Of a DNA stretch of 38,449 nt, positions 10,291-18,610 are shown one piece after another; the first letter of the stretch is position 1; each line of letters starts with the position of its first letter. Position numbers and translations under genes: made by a program. The notes beneath the pieces are model-generated. The model did not search any database. It was not told the origin of the DNA and worked only from the letters and a program-made list of their open reading frames with translations. The DNA is from Chloroflexota bacterium (GTDB lineage Bacteria; Chloroflexota; Dormibacteria; CF-121), in NCBI GenBank assembly GCA_005881715.1, contig VBEE01000041.1:4518-42966 (forward strand), read 5' to 3'.

Positions 10291-11141
10291 GCCGGTACTG
10301 CCTCCAGCTCGCCAACGCGAAGGACGTGATCGACGATCCGGCCCGGGATGTCGATTCCGGTGGTCTGGATGCTATTGCGGAACTCCATGGTGTAGTTGAC
10401 CTCGCTGACGACCAGGCCGTCCGGGTGCTCGAGCAGGTCGATCGCCAGCACGCCGCCGCCGACGGCTCGGGCTGCGGCACGGGAGAGGCGGTCGATCTCG
10501 GGCGTCACCGGGCAGTTGCGCGCCCGGCCGCCGCGCGCCGTATTTGTGATCCAGTGCGACGACTCGCGGTAGATCGCACAGATGGTCTCGTCGCCCACCA
10601 CGAAGCTGCGGATGTCGCGCGCCGGCTTGTTGACGTATTCCTGGATATAAAAGATGGCGTGCTGGTAGGAGCCGAGCGTGTCCTTGTGCTCGAGCAGCGC
10701 CTCGGCGGCCTCGCGATCGGAGATCTTGGCCAGCAGGCGTCCCCACGAGCCGACCGCCGGCTTGAGCACCACCGGATAGCCCAGCGTCTCGATCGCCACG
10801 AGCGCGGATTCCGGGGTGAAGGCAATCAGGGTGCGGGGGCTTGGCACGCCGGCGGCGGTAAGCGCCGTGGTGGTGTTGATCTTGTCGCCGCAGGTGAGGG
10901 CGACTTCGTAGGTGTTCACCGTCGGGACGCCCGCCTGGTTGAGGATGCGCAACGCATAGAGCGCCCGCGAATGGTGCAGGCAACGCTCGAGCACGACGTC
11001 GTAGCGGGCCGGCTCCGCAGCCAGGTCGAAGACCAGCTCGCGGTCATCGATCCGCTCGATCTCGAGCCGCTGCCGGGCGAAGGCCTCGAACAGCAGCTTC
11101 TCCTCGGCCCGGATGCGGGAGCAGAGAACGCCGATTCTCAC
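10287..11141 (-). CDS. lysX: LysW-aminoadipate ligase LysX (RimK/ATP-grasp family)
   Basis: [66 protein letters not shown] start directly after the lysW stop. Confidence 0.9.
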   Translation of the reverse strand: MRIGVLCSRIRAEEKLLFEAFARQRLEIERIDDRELVFDLAAEPARYDVVLERCLHHSRALYALRILNQAGVPTVNTYEVALTCGDKINTTTALTAAGVPSPRTLIAFTPESALVAIETLGYPVVLKPAVGSWGRLLAKISDREAAEALLEHKDTLGSYQHAIFYIQEYVNKPARDIRSFVVGDETICAIYRESSHWITNTARGGRARNCPVTPEIDRLSRAAARAVGGGVLAIDLLEHPDGLVVSEVNYTMEFRNSIQTTGIDIPGRIVDHVLRVGELEAVPA

Positions 11142-11142
11142 C

Positions 11143-11322
11143 TCACTCGCCCCAGTCTTCCTCTTCCTCGGGCGCCAGCTTGAGCTCGACCGGATTGCGC
11201 TCGACGACTTCCAGCTCGGCTCCGCAGTCGGCGCAGGGCACGATCTCGCCCTTTTCGACGTCCGCCGCGAGCTTGACGTCGGCCTCGCATTCCGGACACT
11301 TCGCGGTGACGACGGTTGCCAT
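11143..11322 (-). CDS. lysW: LysW amino-group carrier protein
   Basis: 59 aa [59 protein letters not shown]: Cys4 zinc-finger-like site and the diagnostic C-terminal EDWGE. SD GAGGAGG. Missed as a separate ORF by the track. Confidence 0.96.
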   Translation of the reverse strand: MATVVTAKCPECEADVKLAADVEKGEIVPCADCGAELEVVERNPVELKLAPEEEEDWGE

Positions 11323-11819
11323 CACGACACCTCCTCGATCGCGGCCCAGCCGCGTGTTTTGATCAGGTCGATCAGCGTCCCGGCTTCCATGATGGCGACC
11401 GCCACCGGACCCGGTGTTTCCCCCTGGAACATCTTGCCATTGACAGCGATGCCGCCGGAATGGATGTCGATCGAAACGGGGTCGCCGTCCTCGATGGCGT
11501 CGTAGATCGCATCGCACTGGATGACCGGCAGTCCGATATTGATCGCATTGCGGTAGAAGATGCGGGCGAAGCTGCGCGCGACCACCGCCTGGATGCCAGC
11601 CGCCTTGATCGCCATCGGGGCGTGCTCGCGAGAGCTGCCGCAGCCGAAGTTGCGGCCGCCCACGATCACGTCGCCCGGCTGGACGCTTGCGGCGAAGTCG
11701 GGCCGGGCCTCGATAAAGCAGGCCTTGCCCAGGGCCGTGGCGTCGGTCGTCACGTTGTAGCGGCCCGGGATGATCGCGTCGGTCGAGATCCCATCGCCGA
11801 ACTTGAAGATCCTGGCCAT
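11322..11819 (-). CDS. Homoaconitase / 3-isopropylmalate dehydratase small subunit
   Basis: MARIFKFGDGISTDAIIPGRY...GGRNFGCGSSREHAP; LeuD/HacB signature. Stop overlaps the lysW start. Confidence 0.9.
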   Translation of the reverse strand: MARIFKFGDGISTDAIIPGRYNVTTDATALGKACFIEARPDFAASVQPGDVIVGGRNFGCGSSREHAPMAIKAAGIQAVVARSFARIFYRNAINIGLPVIQCDAIYDAIEDGDPVSIDIHSGGIAVNGKMFQGETPGPVAVAIMEAGTLIDLIKTRGWAAIEEVS

Positions 11820-13051
11820 CAGTTGAAGCCTCTCGGATCGGTGATGGCGCCGGCCAGCGCGGACACCGCGGCGACCGCCGGGTTGGCCAGGTAGATCTCG
11901 GCCTGCGGGCTCCCCATCCGGCCGGCGTAGTTCCGGTTGCTGGTGGAGAGCGCGCGCTCCCCGGGACCGAGCACCCCGTGCTGCCGGCCGAGGCACGGAC
12001 CGCAGCCGGCATTCATCACCAGCGCGCCCGCTTCCATGAACGTCTGGATATAGCCTCGGGCGAGCGCCTCCATGTAGATCTGCTTCGAGGCCGGCACCAC
12101 GATCGTGCGGGTGCGGGGATGGACCTGTCGCCCCTCGAAGTAGCCGGCGACGATCGCCAGGTCTTCGATCCGGCCGTTGGCGCAACTGCCCACGAAGACT
12201 TCGTCAAGCTGGGTACCCTCCACCGTACTGAGGTCCTGGACGTTGTCGATGGCCGGCGGACACGCGATCTGTGGCTCGAGCGTCTGCGCGTCGACCTCGA
12301 CGACACTGCGATATTCGGGTGCCACCGGGTGCAGGTCGGCCACTTCGGCGTCGCCCAGGTAGATGCGGGTCTGCTCGTCGGGCTCGCACAACCCGGCTTT
12401 TCCGCCGAAGTCTACCGTCAGGTTGGCGAGGGTGAGGCGTTCGTCCACGCTCATGGCTTCGACCGCCTCACCTCCCCATTCCACCGCCAGGTAATTGGCG
12501 CCTTCGGCGCCCAGCCTGCGGATCACCTGGAGTGCCAGGTCCTTGGGGAAAATGCCCGGCGGCAGGGCGCCGCGCAGGTTGATGCGGATCGTTTCCGGCA
12601 CCCGGAACCAGGTCCGGCCGGTGGCGAAGGTGACCGCAATGTCGGTCGATCCAAAGCCCGCCGCAAAGCAGCCCAGTGCGCCGTAGGTGGTGCTGTGCGA
12701 ATCGGCGCCCACCACGATGCCGCCGGGACGGATGAACCCTTTCTCCACCATGAGTTGATGGCAGATCCCTTCCTGGAAGACGTGGGTGACGCCGTACTCG
12801 GTGGCGAAATCGCGCACCAGTTTGTGCAGGCCGGCCGAGGCGACTGTGTTGGCGGGAAGAATGTGGTCGAAGACCAGGATCACGCGCTCCGGGTCCCAGA
12901 GTGGAACCTCGAGATGGCGGAAGGCCTCGATTGCCAGCGGTCCGGTGACGTCGTGGGCCATCGCGTAGTCGACCGGCGCGACCACGATCTCACCGGCATG
13001 AACATCCCGTCCGAGCCGTCGCGAGAAGATCTCTTCGGTCAGGGTTCCCAT
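11819..13051 (-). CDS. Homoaconitase / 3-isopropylmalate dehydratase large subunit
   Basis: MGTLTEEIFSRRLGRDVHAGEIV...VGADSHSTTYGALG...VFVGSCANGRIEDL...NAGCGPCLGR; LeuC/HacA Fe-S Cys motifs. Confidence 0.92.
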   Translation of the reverse strand: MGTLTEEIFSRRLGRDVHAGEIVVAPVDYAMAHDVTGPLAIEAFRHLEVPLWDPERVILVFDHILPANTVASAGLHKLVRDFATEYGVTHVFQEGICHQLMVEKGFIRPGGIVVGADSHSTTYGALGCFAAGFGSTDIAVTFATGRTWFRVPETIRINLRGALPPGIFPKDLALQVIRRLGAEGANYLAVEWGGEAVEAMSVDERLTLANLTVDFGGKAGLCEPDEQTRIYLGDAEVADLHPVAPEYRSVVEVDAQTLEPQIACPPAIDNVQDLSTVEGTQLDEVFVGSCANGRIEDLAIVAGYFEGRQVHPRTRTIVVPASKQIYMEALARGYIQTFMEAGALVMNAGCGPCLGRQHGVLGPGERALSTSNRNYAGRMGSPQAEIYLANPAVAAVSALAGAITDPRGFN

Positions 13052-13061
13052 GTGTTCTCTC

Positions 13062-14189
13062 CTAAGCCGGGACCGAGCCCCGGAGCAGATCATCGAGTTC
13101 GTCATTGCTCAGCGGGCCGGCGTCGGCGCGCCGCTTGACTTCGGCGGTGAGGGTTCGCACTTCGTGATCCGTCAGCGTCAGTCCCAGCGTCGTCGCGCGA
13201 TGCGCGATCGCGTGGCGGCCCGTCAGGCGGTGGCCGGTCATGACGGTCCGCTCGAGGCCGAAGCGGGCGGGATCGAAGATCTCGTAGCTGGACGGGTCGT
13301 TTAGCACCGCGTTGGTGTGCATGCCCGCCTTGTGGTGAAAGGCGGTGCCGCTGGTAATCGATGCGTTGAATGGAACGTCGATCCCAACCATGTTGGCGAC
13401 CATCCGGTCGAGCTCGGGAAGGATCTCGAGCCGGTAGGGCGCAACCAGGTCCGGCCTCACGCTCAGCAGACGGGCGATCATCCCGCTGAGCGGCACGATG
13501 CCGTTGCGCTCGCCGATCCCCAGAACCGTCGTGTCGATGTGGGTCGCGCCCGCCTCGAGGGCCGCGAAGGCGTTGGCGATGGCGCAGCCGGTGTCGTTGT
13601 GGGCATGGAACTCGATGTCGCAGTCGACCGCCTTGCGCACCATCGAGACCAGCTCGAAGACCTGGTTGGGAGTGGCGATCCCGACCGTGTCGGCGAGCCC
13701 GACCCGCTGCGGATGCAGGCGGTCGATCGCCTGGTAGACGCGCAGCAGGTCGCGCGGCTCTGATCGGAAGGAGTCCTCGCTGCTGAACCGCACCTCGAGC
13801 CCCTGCGACTGGATGTAGCGGACGACGTCGGTCCCGGTCTCGATGATCTCGTCGACCGTCTTGCCGTGCGAGAAGGCACGCATCGCGGATGAGGTACCGA
13901 AAAGGACGTCGATGCCGTCGGCGCCCGTGCCGACCGCCACTCGCGCGTCGTCCAGGTGGCAGCGCACGTGGGTCAGGACCTTCGCCTGCAGCGGGAGCGC
14001 GGCCACCGTTCGCAGGTCGGCCTCCGACTGCGGCGAGGCGCAGGGGGAAGTCAATTCGAGGTAGTCCACGCCGAACTGATCGAGCATCTGCGCGATCGCG
14101 ACCTTCTGCGCCGGCGTGAAGTGGGCCGGGGCGAACTGTTCGCCCTCCCGGAGCGTCGATTCGATGATCTTGAACGCTCGTATGGTCAT
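13062..14189 (-). CDS. Homocitrate synthase
   Basis: MTIRAFKIIESTLREGEQFAPAHFT...VEFHAHNDTGCAIANAFAALEAGATHIDTTVLGIGERNGIVPL; closely resembles the Thermus homocitrate synthase type. SD GGAGGTGCC-ATG. Confidence 0.92.
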   Translation of the reverse strand: MTIRAFKIIESTLREGEQFAPAHFTPAQKVAIAQMLDQFGVDYLELTSPCASPQSEADLRTVAALPLQAKVLTHVRCHLDDARVAVGTGADGIDVLFGTSSAMRAFSHGKTVDEIIETGTDVVRYIQSQGLEVRFSSEDSFRSEPRDLLRVYQAIDRLHPQRVGLADTVGIATPNQVFELVSMVRKAVDCDIEFHAHNDTGCAIANAFAALEAGATHIDTTVLGIGERNGIVPLSGMIARLLSVRPDLVAPYRLEILPELDRMVANMVGIDVPFNASITSGTAFHHKAGMHTNAVLNDPSSYEIFDPARFGLERTVMTGHRLTGRHAIAHRATTLGLTLTDHEVRTLTAEVKRRADAGPLSNDELDDLLRGSVPA

Positions 14190-14205
14190 GGCACCTCCGA
14201 AAAAT

Positions 14206-14235
14206 AAAAAGCCTTCGTCCACCGGGACGAGAGGC
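14206..14235 (-). terminator. T-box regulated terminator hairpin
   Basis: GCCT(C)TCGTCC-CGGT-GGACGAAGGC then TTTTTATTTTT on the minus strand; competes with the T-box antiterminator. Confidence 0.9.
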
Positions 14236-14520
14236 CTTCTCTCGTGGTACCACCCGACTTTGCCGTCCTCTCGCGAGAACGGCCTCTTCGAGTCCGCGGC
14301 GTGCCGCCTGAAGACTCCAGCCCGATCACGGGGGCCACCCGGCTCGGCCTACTGCCCCTCGGTTCCTCCCGCTCTGGCGGGTAAGGTGGGGGTTCGACCG
14401 GCGGCTCCGAGGCCTTTTTCGGCGGTGCCCTGGACCCTCCTTCTCAGCTTTCGGAGGTTCTCTGTCGTCCCAGCGGCCGCGTACTCGCCCTCATCAACGC
14501 CTTTGCGTATGAACTTGTTG
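14206..14520 (-). promoter_or_regulatory. T-box leader riboswitch (probable lysine specifier) controlling homocitrate synthase
   Basis: Minus-strand RNA carries GAGGGCGAGUACGCGG (stem I AGUA S-turn type), AGAGAACCUCC..GGAGGGU distal region, specifier region CGAAAAAGG, stem III CCGUUCUC-GCGA-GAGGACGG, T-box core AAGUCGGGUGGUACCACGAG and terminator GCCUCUCGUCC-CGGU-GGACGAAGGCUUUUU. Confidence 0.92.
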
Positions 14521-14526
14521 GCCGGA

Positions 14527-14556
14527 ACGATACGCGTCATGGTGCCCGGATGTCAA
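14527..14556 (-). promoter_or_regulatory. Sigma70-like promoter for the T-box/homocitrate synthase operon
   Basis: Minus strand TTGACA-N18-TATCGT, starting 13 bp after the stop of the upstream ligase gene and just upstream of the T-box leader. Confidence 0.7.
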
Positions 14557-14569
14557 GCCGGCTCAGCTA

Positions 14570-15418
14570 TTAGGCGACGGCCTCGGTCGCGCCCACCTGC
14601 TGGACGTAATCGATCACGTGGTCGGCGACGGGTATCCCGGTTGCCGCCATGAAGCCATGGAATTCGGGCGTGTAGTTGAGCTCGTTGACGAGCAGGCCGT
14701 CGGGGTGCTCGAGTAAGTCGACGGAGAGAAATCCACCCCCGACCGCCGCGGCCGCCTTACGGCAAAGCTGATCGATCTCGGGCGTGACTTCGCACACGGA
14801 CGCCGTACCATTGCGGGCCGTGTTCGTGATCCAGTGGTCGGAACTTCGGTAAATGGCGCCGATCGTCCGGTCCCCCACGACGATCGCCCGGATGTCGCGC
14901 TCGGGCTTGTTGACGTACTCCTGGATGTAAAAAATACCGTGCTGGTAGGAGCCCAACGTCTCCTTGTGCTCGAGCACGGCCTCGGCAGCGTCGCGGTCGT
15001 TGATCTTCGCCAGCAGCCGCCCCCAGGAGCCGACCATCGGCTTGAGGACCACCGGATAGCCCATCGCCTCGATTGCTTCCAGGGCGGCTTCCCGGGTGAA
15101 GGTCACGACAGTCTTTGGTACCGGCAGGCCGGCCCGCGCCAGCGCCGCCGTGGTCAGGATCTTATCGCCGCAGATGCGGGCAACTTTCGCCCGGTTGACC
15201 GTGGGCACCCGGGCGACATTCAAGAGGGTCAGGGCATAGAGCGAGCGGCCGTGGTGGATGGAGCGGTCGAGCACCACGCCAGGATGGGGGAAGCCATTGC
15301 CGATCGAGAACTTGATGCGATCCTCGTCGAGCCGCTCGAAGGGGACGCGGCGACGGCGGAGCGCCTCGAACAACGCCTTCTCTTCGACGCGGACACGAGA
15401 GCAGAGGATGCCGACCAT
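14570..15418 (-). CDS. argX: Second LysX/ArgX-type ATP-grasp ligase (putative glutamate-LysW ligase ArgX)
   Basis: [19 protein letters not shown]...[22 protein letters not shown]...[19 protein letters not shown]; paralog of the 10287-11141 ligase with a changed substrate-loop motif; divergent from argG. Alternative start at 15436. Confidence 0.75.
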   Translation of the reverse strand: MVGILCSRVRVEEKALFEALRRRRVPFERLDEDRIKFSIGNGFPHPGVVLDRSIHHGRSLYALTLLNVARVPTVNRAKVARICGDKILTTAALARAGLPVPKTVVTFTREAALEAIEAMGYPVVLKPMVGSWGRLLAKINDRDAAEAVLEHKETLGSYQHGIFYIQEYVNKPERDIRAIVVGDRTIGAIYRSSDHWITNTARNGTASVCEVTPEIDQLCRKAAAAVGGGFLSVDLLEHPDGLLVNELNYTPEFHGFMAATGIPVADHVIDYVQQVGATEAVA

Positions 15419-15425
15419 GATTGGT

Positions 15426-15459
15426 TGCGTAATCATACAGGGTTCCGTATACTTATGCG
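15426..15459. promoter_or_regulatory. Candidate tandem ARG boxes (ArgR operator) between argX and argG1
   Basis: TGCGTAATCATACA and CGTATACTTATGCG, two imperfect 14-bp dyads with centres 20 bp apart; argR lies in the adjacent cluster. Confidence 0.4.
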
Positions 15460-15484
15460 ACCACAACCGGGCAGGAGGCTACGC

Positions 15485-16729
15485 ATGCTGGCAGTGAAGA
15501 GCAAGTTACTGGAGAAGATCGACGCGACGCCGGTGAAGACGGCGAAGAAGGTCGCCCTGGCATATTCCGGCGGATTGGACTCATCCCTCTGCGCCGTCCT
15601 GGCGAGAGAGAAGTACGAGGTCGAGGACCTCCTCGCGATCACCGTCGACGTGGGGCAGGGGCAGGACGAGATGGAGGCGGCGATCGCAAAGGCCAAAGTG
15701 CTCGGCATCACCCCGATTGTCGTCGACGCGAAGGAGGAATTTGCCAACCTCTGGCTGTCGAAGGCGATCCAGGCAAACTCCAGCTACGAGGGCTATCCCG
15801 TGTCGACCTCGATGACCCGCCAGCTGATCGCCGCGAAGATCGCTTCCCTGGCGCTCAAGCTTGGCTGCGACGCCATCATGGAAGGCAGCAGCGGCAAGGG
15901 CAACGACCAGTACCGAATGCACAACGTCTTCAAGCTCTTCGCGCCGCAGCTCAAGGTCCTGGTCCCGGTGCGCGACTTCGATCTGACCCGCGGCGAGGAA
16001 GAGGAACTGTCGAAGGAGCTGGGCATCCCCATCACCGAGGTGATGCAGGGCGGCGATGACAAGACACTGTGGTGCCGCAGCCTGGCCTCCGGGGCAGTCG
16101 GGCTCAACCAGCCGATTCCGGATCACGCCTGGCTCTGGTGGAAGTCGGCTTCGAAGGCGACGTCAACGCCGACGCAGATTTCCGTCACCTTCGAGCATGG
16201 CGTGCCGGTCGCGCTCGACGGGACCGAACGCACGCTGCCAGAAATCGTCTCGAAGCTCAACGTGATCGCCGGGAGTCATGGAATCGGGAAGATCGACATC
16301 TTCGAGGACGGCATCATGGGCCTGAAATCGCGCGAGCTCTACGAGGCGCCCGCGGCCACGGTCCTCCTCAAGCTGCATCACGACTTGGAGCAGTTCTGCC
16401 TCACCAAGGAGGAGCTCGACTTCAAGGCGTTCGTCGATCAGAAGTGGGCTTACCTCGTCTATCACGGCGCCTGGTTCAGCCCGTTGAAGGAGGGGCTCGA
16501 CGCCTTCATCCAGACGACCCAGGCCCAGGTGAGCGGGACCGTGACCGCCACCCTGTTCCACGGGACGATCGACCTGGACGCGCGGCAGAGCGATCACTCG
16601 CTGTTCTTCCCGGAGATCCGCGGGCTGCAGAGCCGGAGTTTCAACCAGCAATTGTGTGGGCCGGCGGCGCAGATCGCCGGGCTACCGTGGGAGGTTCTGT
16701 CCAGGCGCATGTCGAAGGTCTCGCACTGA
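15485..16729 (+). CDS. argG: Argininosuccinate synthase-like protein, divergent copy (ArgG1)
   Basis: KVALAYSGGLDSSLCAVLA, EGSSGKGNDQYRMHN, KSRELYEAPA; SD AGGAGG and ATG at 15485. The upstream extension in the ORF track is spurious. Confidence 0.85.
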   Translation: MLAVKSKLLEKIDATPVKTAKKVALAYSGGLDSSLCAVLAREKYEVEDLLAITVDVGQGQDEMEAAIAKAKVLGITPIVVDAKEEFANLWLSKAIQANSSYEGYPVSTSMTRQLIAAKIASLALKLGCDAIMEGSSGKGNDQYRMHNVFKLFAPQLKVLVPVRDFDLTRGEEEELSKELGIPITEVMQGGDDKTLWCRSLASGAVGLNQPIPDHAWLWWKSASKATSTPTQISVTFEHGVPVALDGTERTLPEIVSKLNVIAGSHGIGKIDIFEDGIMGLKSRELYEAPAATVLLKLHHDLEQFCLTKEELDFKAFVDQKWAYLVYHGAWFSPLKEGLDAFIQTTQAQVSGTVTATLFHGTIDLDARQSDHSLFFPEIRGLQSRSFNQQLCGPAAQIAGLPWEVLSRRMSKVSH

Positions 16730-18102
16730 GCCAGCAGCCCTGGGGCGGTCGCTTTAGCGAGGAGCCGGATCCTTTGATCGAGCAGTTCACGCGATCATTC
16801 GAGGTCGACCAACGGCTCTTCCGCGAGGACATCGCCGGCGGTCGCGCCTGGGCGAAGGCGCTGGTCGGGGCTGGGGTGCTGACCGCCGAAGAACAATTGC
16901 GCATCGACATCGCTCTCCGGGAGATCGGCACCGAGTTCGAGAAAGAGCTCGCCGCGGGTGAGGGCAGGGTGGCGGCCGCGGAAGACATCCACATGGCGGT
17001 CGAGAAGCGATTGCAGGAGAAGCTCGGCCCACTGGGCGGCAAGCTCCATACGGGGCGGAGTCGCAATGACCAGGTCGCCGTAGACCTGCGGCTCTTTGTC
17101 AGGGCTGCTGGTGGACGGTTGCTCGAGGCGATCGCGTCGCTGGCGTCGGCGCTGGTCGCCCGCGCCGAGGAACACATCGACACGGTAATGCCCGGCTACA
17201 CGCACACCCAGCGCGCGCAACCCGTTCTGCTGGCGCATCATCTCCTCGCCTACGTCGAGATGCTTCGCCGGGACGCGGGCCGGACCGAGGATGCGTTGCG
17301 CCGGGCGGACGCCTCGCCGCTGGGTGCGGGCGCGCTCGCCGGTAGCGGTTTCCCGATCGATCGCTCCGCACTGGCCCACGAGCTCGGGTTCGCCACCGCC
17401 AGCGCCAACTCGCTCGATGCCGTGGCCGACCGAGACTTCGTGCTCGAGCTGCTGGCCGCCTGCAGCATCGCGATGATTCACCTCTCTCGACTCTGCGGCG
17501 AGATCGTGCTGTGGACCAGCGTCGAGTTCTCCTTCGCGTCGCTCCCTGACGCGCTTGCCAGTGGCAGCTCGATGATGCCGAACAAGAAGAACCCCTGCGC
17601 CGCCGAGCTGGTGCGAGCCAAGAGCGGACGGGTCGCCGGCGATCTGATGAATCTCTTGATGGTGCTCAAGGGTCTTCCGCTCGCCTACAACCGCGACCTG
17701 CAGGAGGACAAGGAGGCGCTGTTCGACGGCGTCGATACCACGCTTGCCTGTCTTCAGGTCACGGCGAGACTGGTTGAGGGCCTGCAATTCGACCGCAACG
17801 CGCTGCGCACCGCCGCCCTCGATGGACATACCCTTGCGACCGAGCTCGCCGATTACCTGGCCGCCAAAGGCATGCCGTTTCGCGACGCGCATCATCTGGT
17901 TGGCCGGATGGTTGCCCACGCCATCGCCACCGGCCGTGGCTTGGAGTCGTTCAGCCTCGCCGAGCTCCAGGAGTTTTCGCGGCTCTTCAGCGCCGACATC
18001 GTCGATCATCTGACCCTGGAAGGGGCGCTCAGATCACGCGATGTCCTCGGCGGCACGGCGCCGCGACGGGTCAGGGAGGCGCTGGCGCATGTCAAAGCGT
18101 AA
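16726..18102 (+). CDS. argH: Argininosuccinate lyase (probable CTG start)
   Basis: SQQPWGGRFSEEPDPLIEQFTRSF...GSSMMPNKKNPCAAELVRAKSGR fumarase-superfamily signature. No in-frame ATG near the N-terminus; CTG at 16726 overlaps the argG1 TGA. Confidence 0.92.
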   Translation: MSQQPWGGRFSEEPDPLIEQFTRSFEVDQRLFREDIAGGRAWAKALVGAGVLTAEEQLRIDIALREIGTEFEKELAAGEGRVAAAEDIHMAVEKRLQEKLGPLGGKLHTGRSRNDQVAVDLRLFVRAAGGRLLEAIASLASALVARAEEHIDTVMPGYTHTQRAQPVLLAHHLLAYVEMLRRDAGRTEDALRRADASPLGAGALAGSGFPIDRSALAHELGFATASANSLDAVADRDFVLELLAACSIAMIHLSRLCGEIVLWTSVEFSFASLPDALASGSSMMPNKKNPCAAELVRAKSGRVAGDLMNLLMVLKGLPLAYNRDLQEDKEALFDGVDTTLACLQVTARLVEGLQFDRNALRTAALDGHTLATELADYLAAKGMPFRDAHHLVGRMVAHAIATGRGLESFSLAELQEFSRLFSADIVDHLTLEGALRSRDVLGGTAPRRVREALAHVKA

Positions 18103-18571
18103 GCGTCAGGAGGCGATCCTGGCGATCATCGCCAAACACCAGGTCGCGACCCAGGAAGAGCTCGTCGAGCGGCTGCATCGCGCCGGAATCCTGACCACGC
18201 AGGCGACCGTTTCGCGCGATATCGCGGAGCTCGGTCTGATGCGGGTCGCCGGGCCGGAGGGTCATTACATCAAGCCCGAAGACGGCCTGGGCGCTGCCTC
18301 GACGGCTGGCCGGGAGGAGAAGCTGCGCCGGCTGCTCCGCGACCTTCCCCTGACGGTCCGGCGCGGACAGGGGATCGCGGTACTGACCACCACGCCAGGC
18401 TCGGCCAGCCCGCTCGCGTCCGGGATCGACGGCGCCGGCTGGCCGGAGGTGCTCGGAACGGTGGCGGGCGACGACACCATCTTCGTCGCGCTCACCCTCC
18501 AGCCCCGCGCCTACAGCGGGCTCGCCCAGCGGCTGGCTCTGCTGGGCGCGTACGTCCAGCCCGAAGACTAG
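18089..18571 (+). CDS. argR: Arginine repressor
   Basis: MSKRKRQEAILAIIAKHQVATQEELVERLHRAGILTTQATVSRDIAELGLMRV is an ArgR DNA-binding domain; the C-terminal domain is also present. Confidence 0.92.
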   Translation: MSKRKRQEAILAIIAKHQVATQEELVERLHRAGILTTQATVSRDIAELGLMRVAGPEGHYIKPEDGLGAASTAGREEKLRRLLRDLPLTVRRGQGIAVLTTTPGSASPLASGIDGAGWPEVLGTVAGDDTIFVALTLQPRAYSGLAQRLALLGAYVQPED

Positions 18572-18610
18572 CACCCCATGAAATCTTCGATTCCCTGGGG
18601 ACCCCACTAG

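Noticed and set aside
11978-13138. 386-aa plus-strand ORF opposite the homoaconitase large subunit
   Set aside because: Antisense shadow ORF of a well-supported gene; no domain-like sequence.
13102-14253. 383-aa minus-strand ORF in another frame over homocitrate synthase
   Set aside because: Composition is Arg-rich shadow sequence; the overlapping frame encodes a clear homocitrate synthase.
16795-18009. 404-aa minus-strand ORF opposite argH
   Set aside because: Antisense shadow of argH; no conserved motifs.
18572-18610. Hairpin-like CCCCATGAAATCTTCGATTCCCTGGGG between argR and argG2 as an attenuator
   Set aside because: Imperfect stem, no U-tract, very short gap; insufficient to call.
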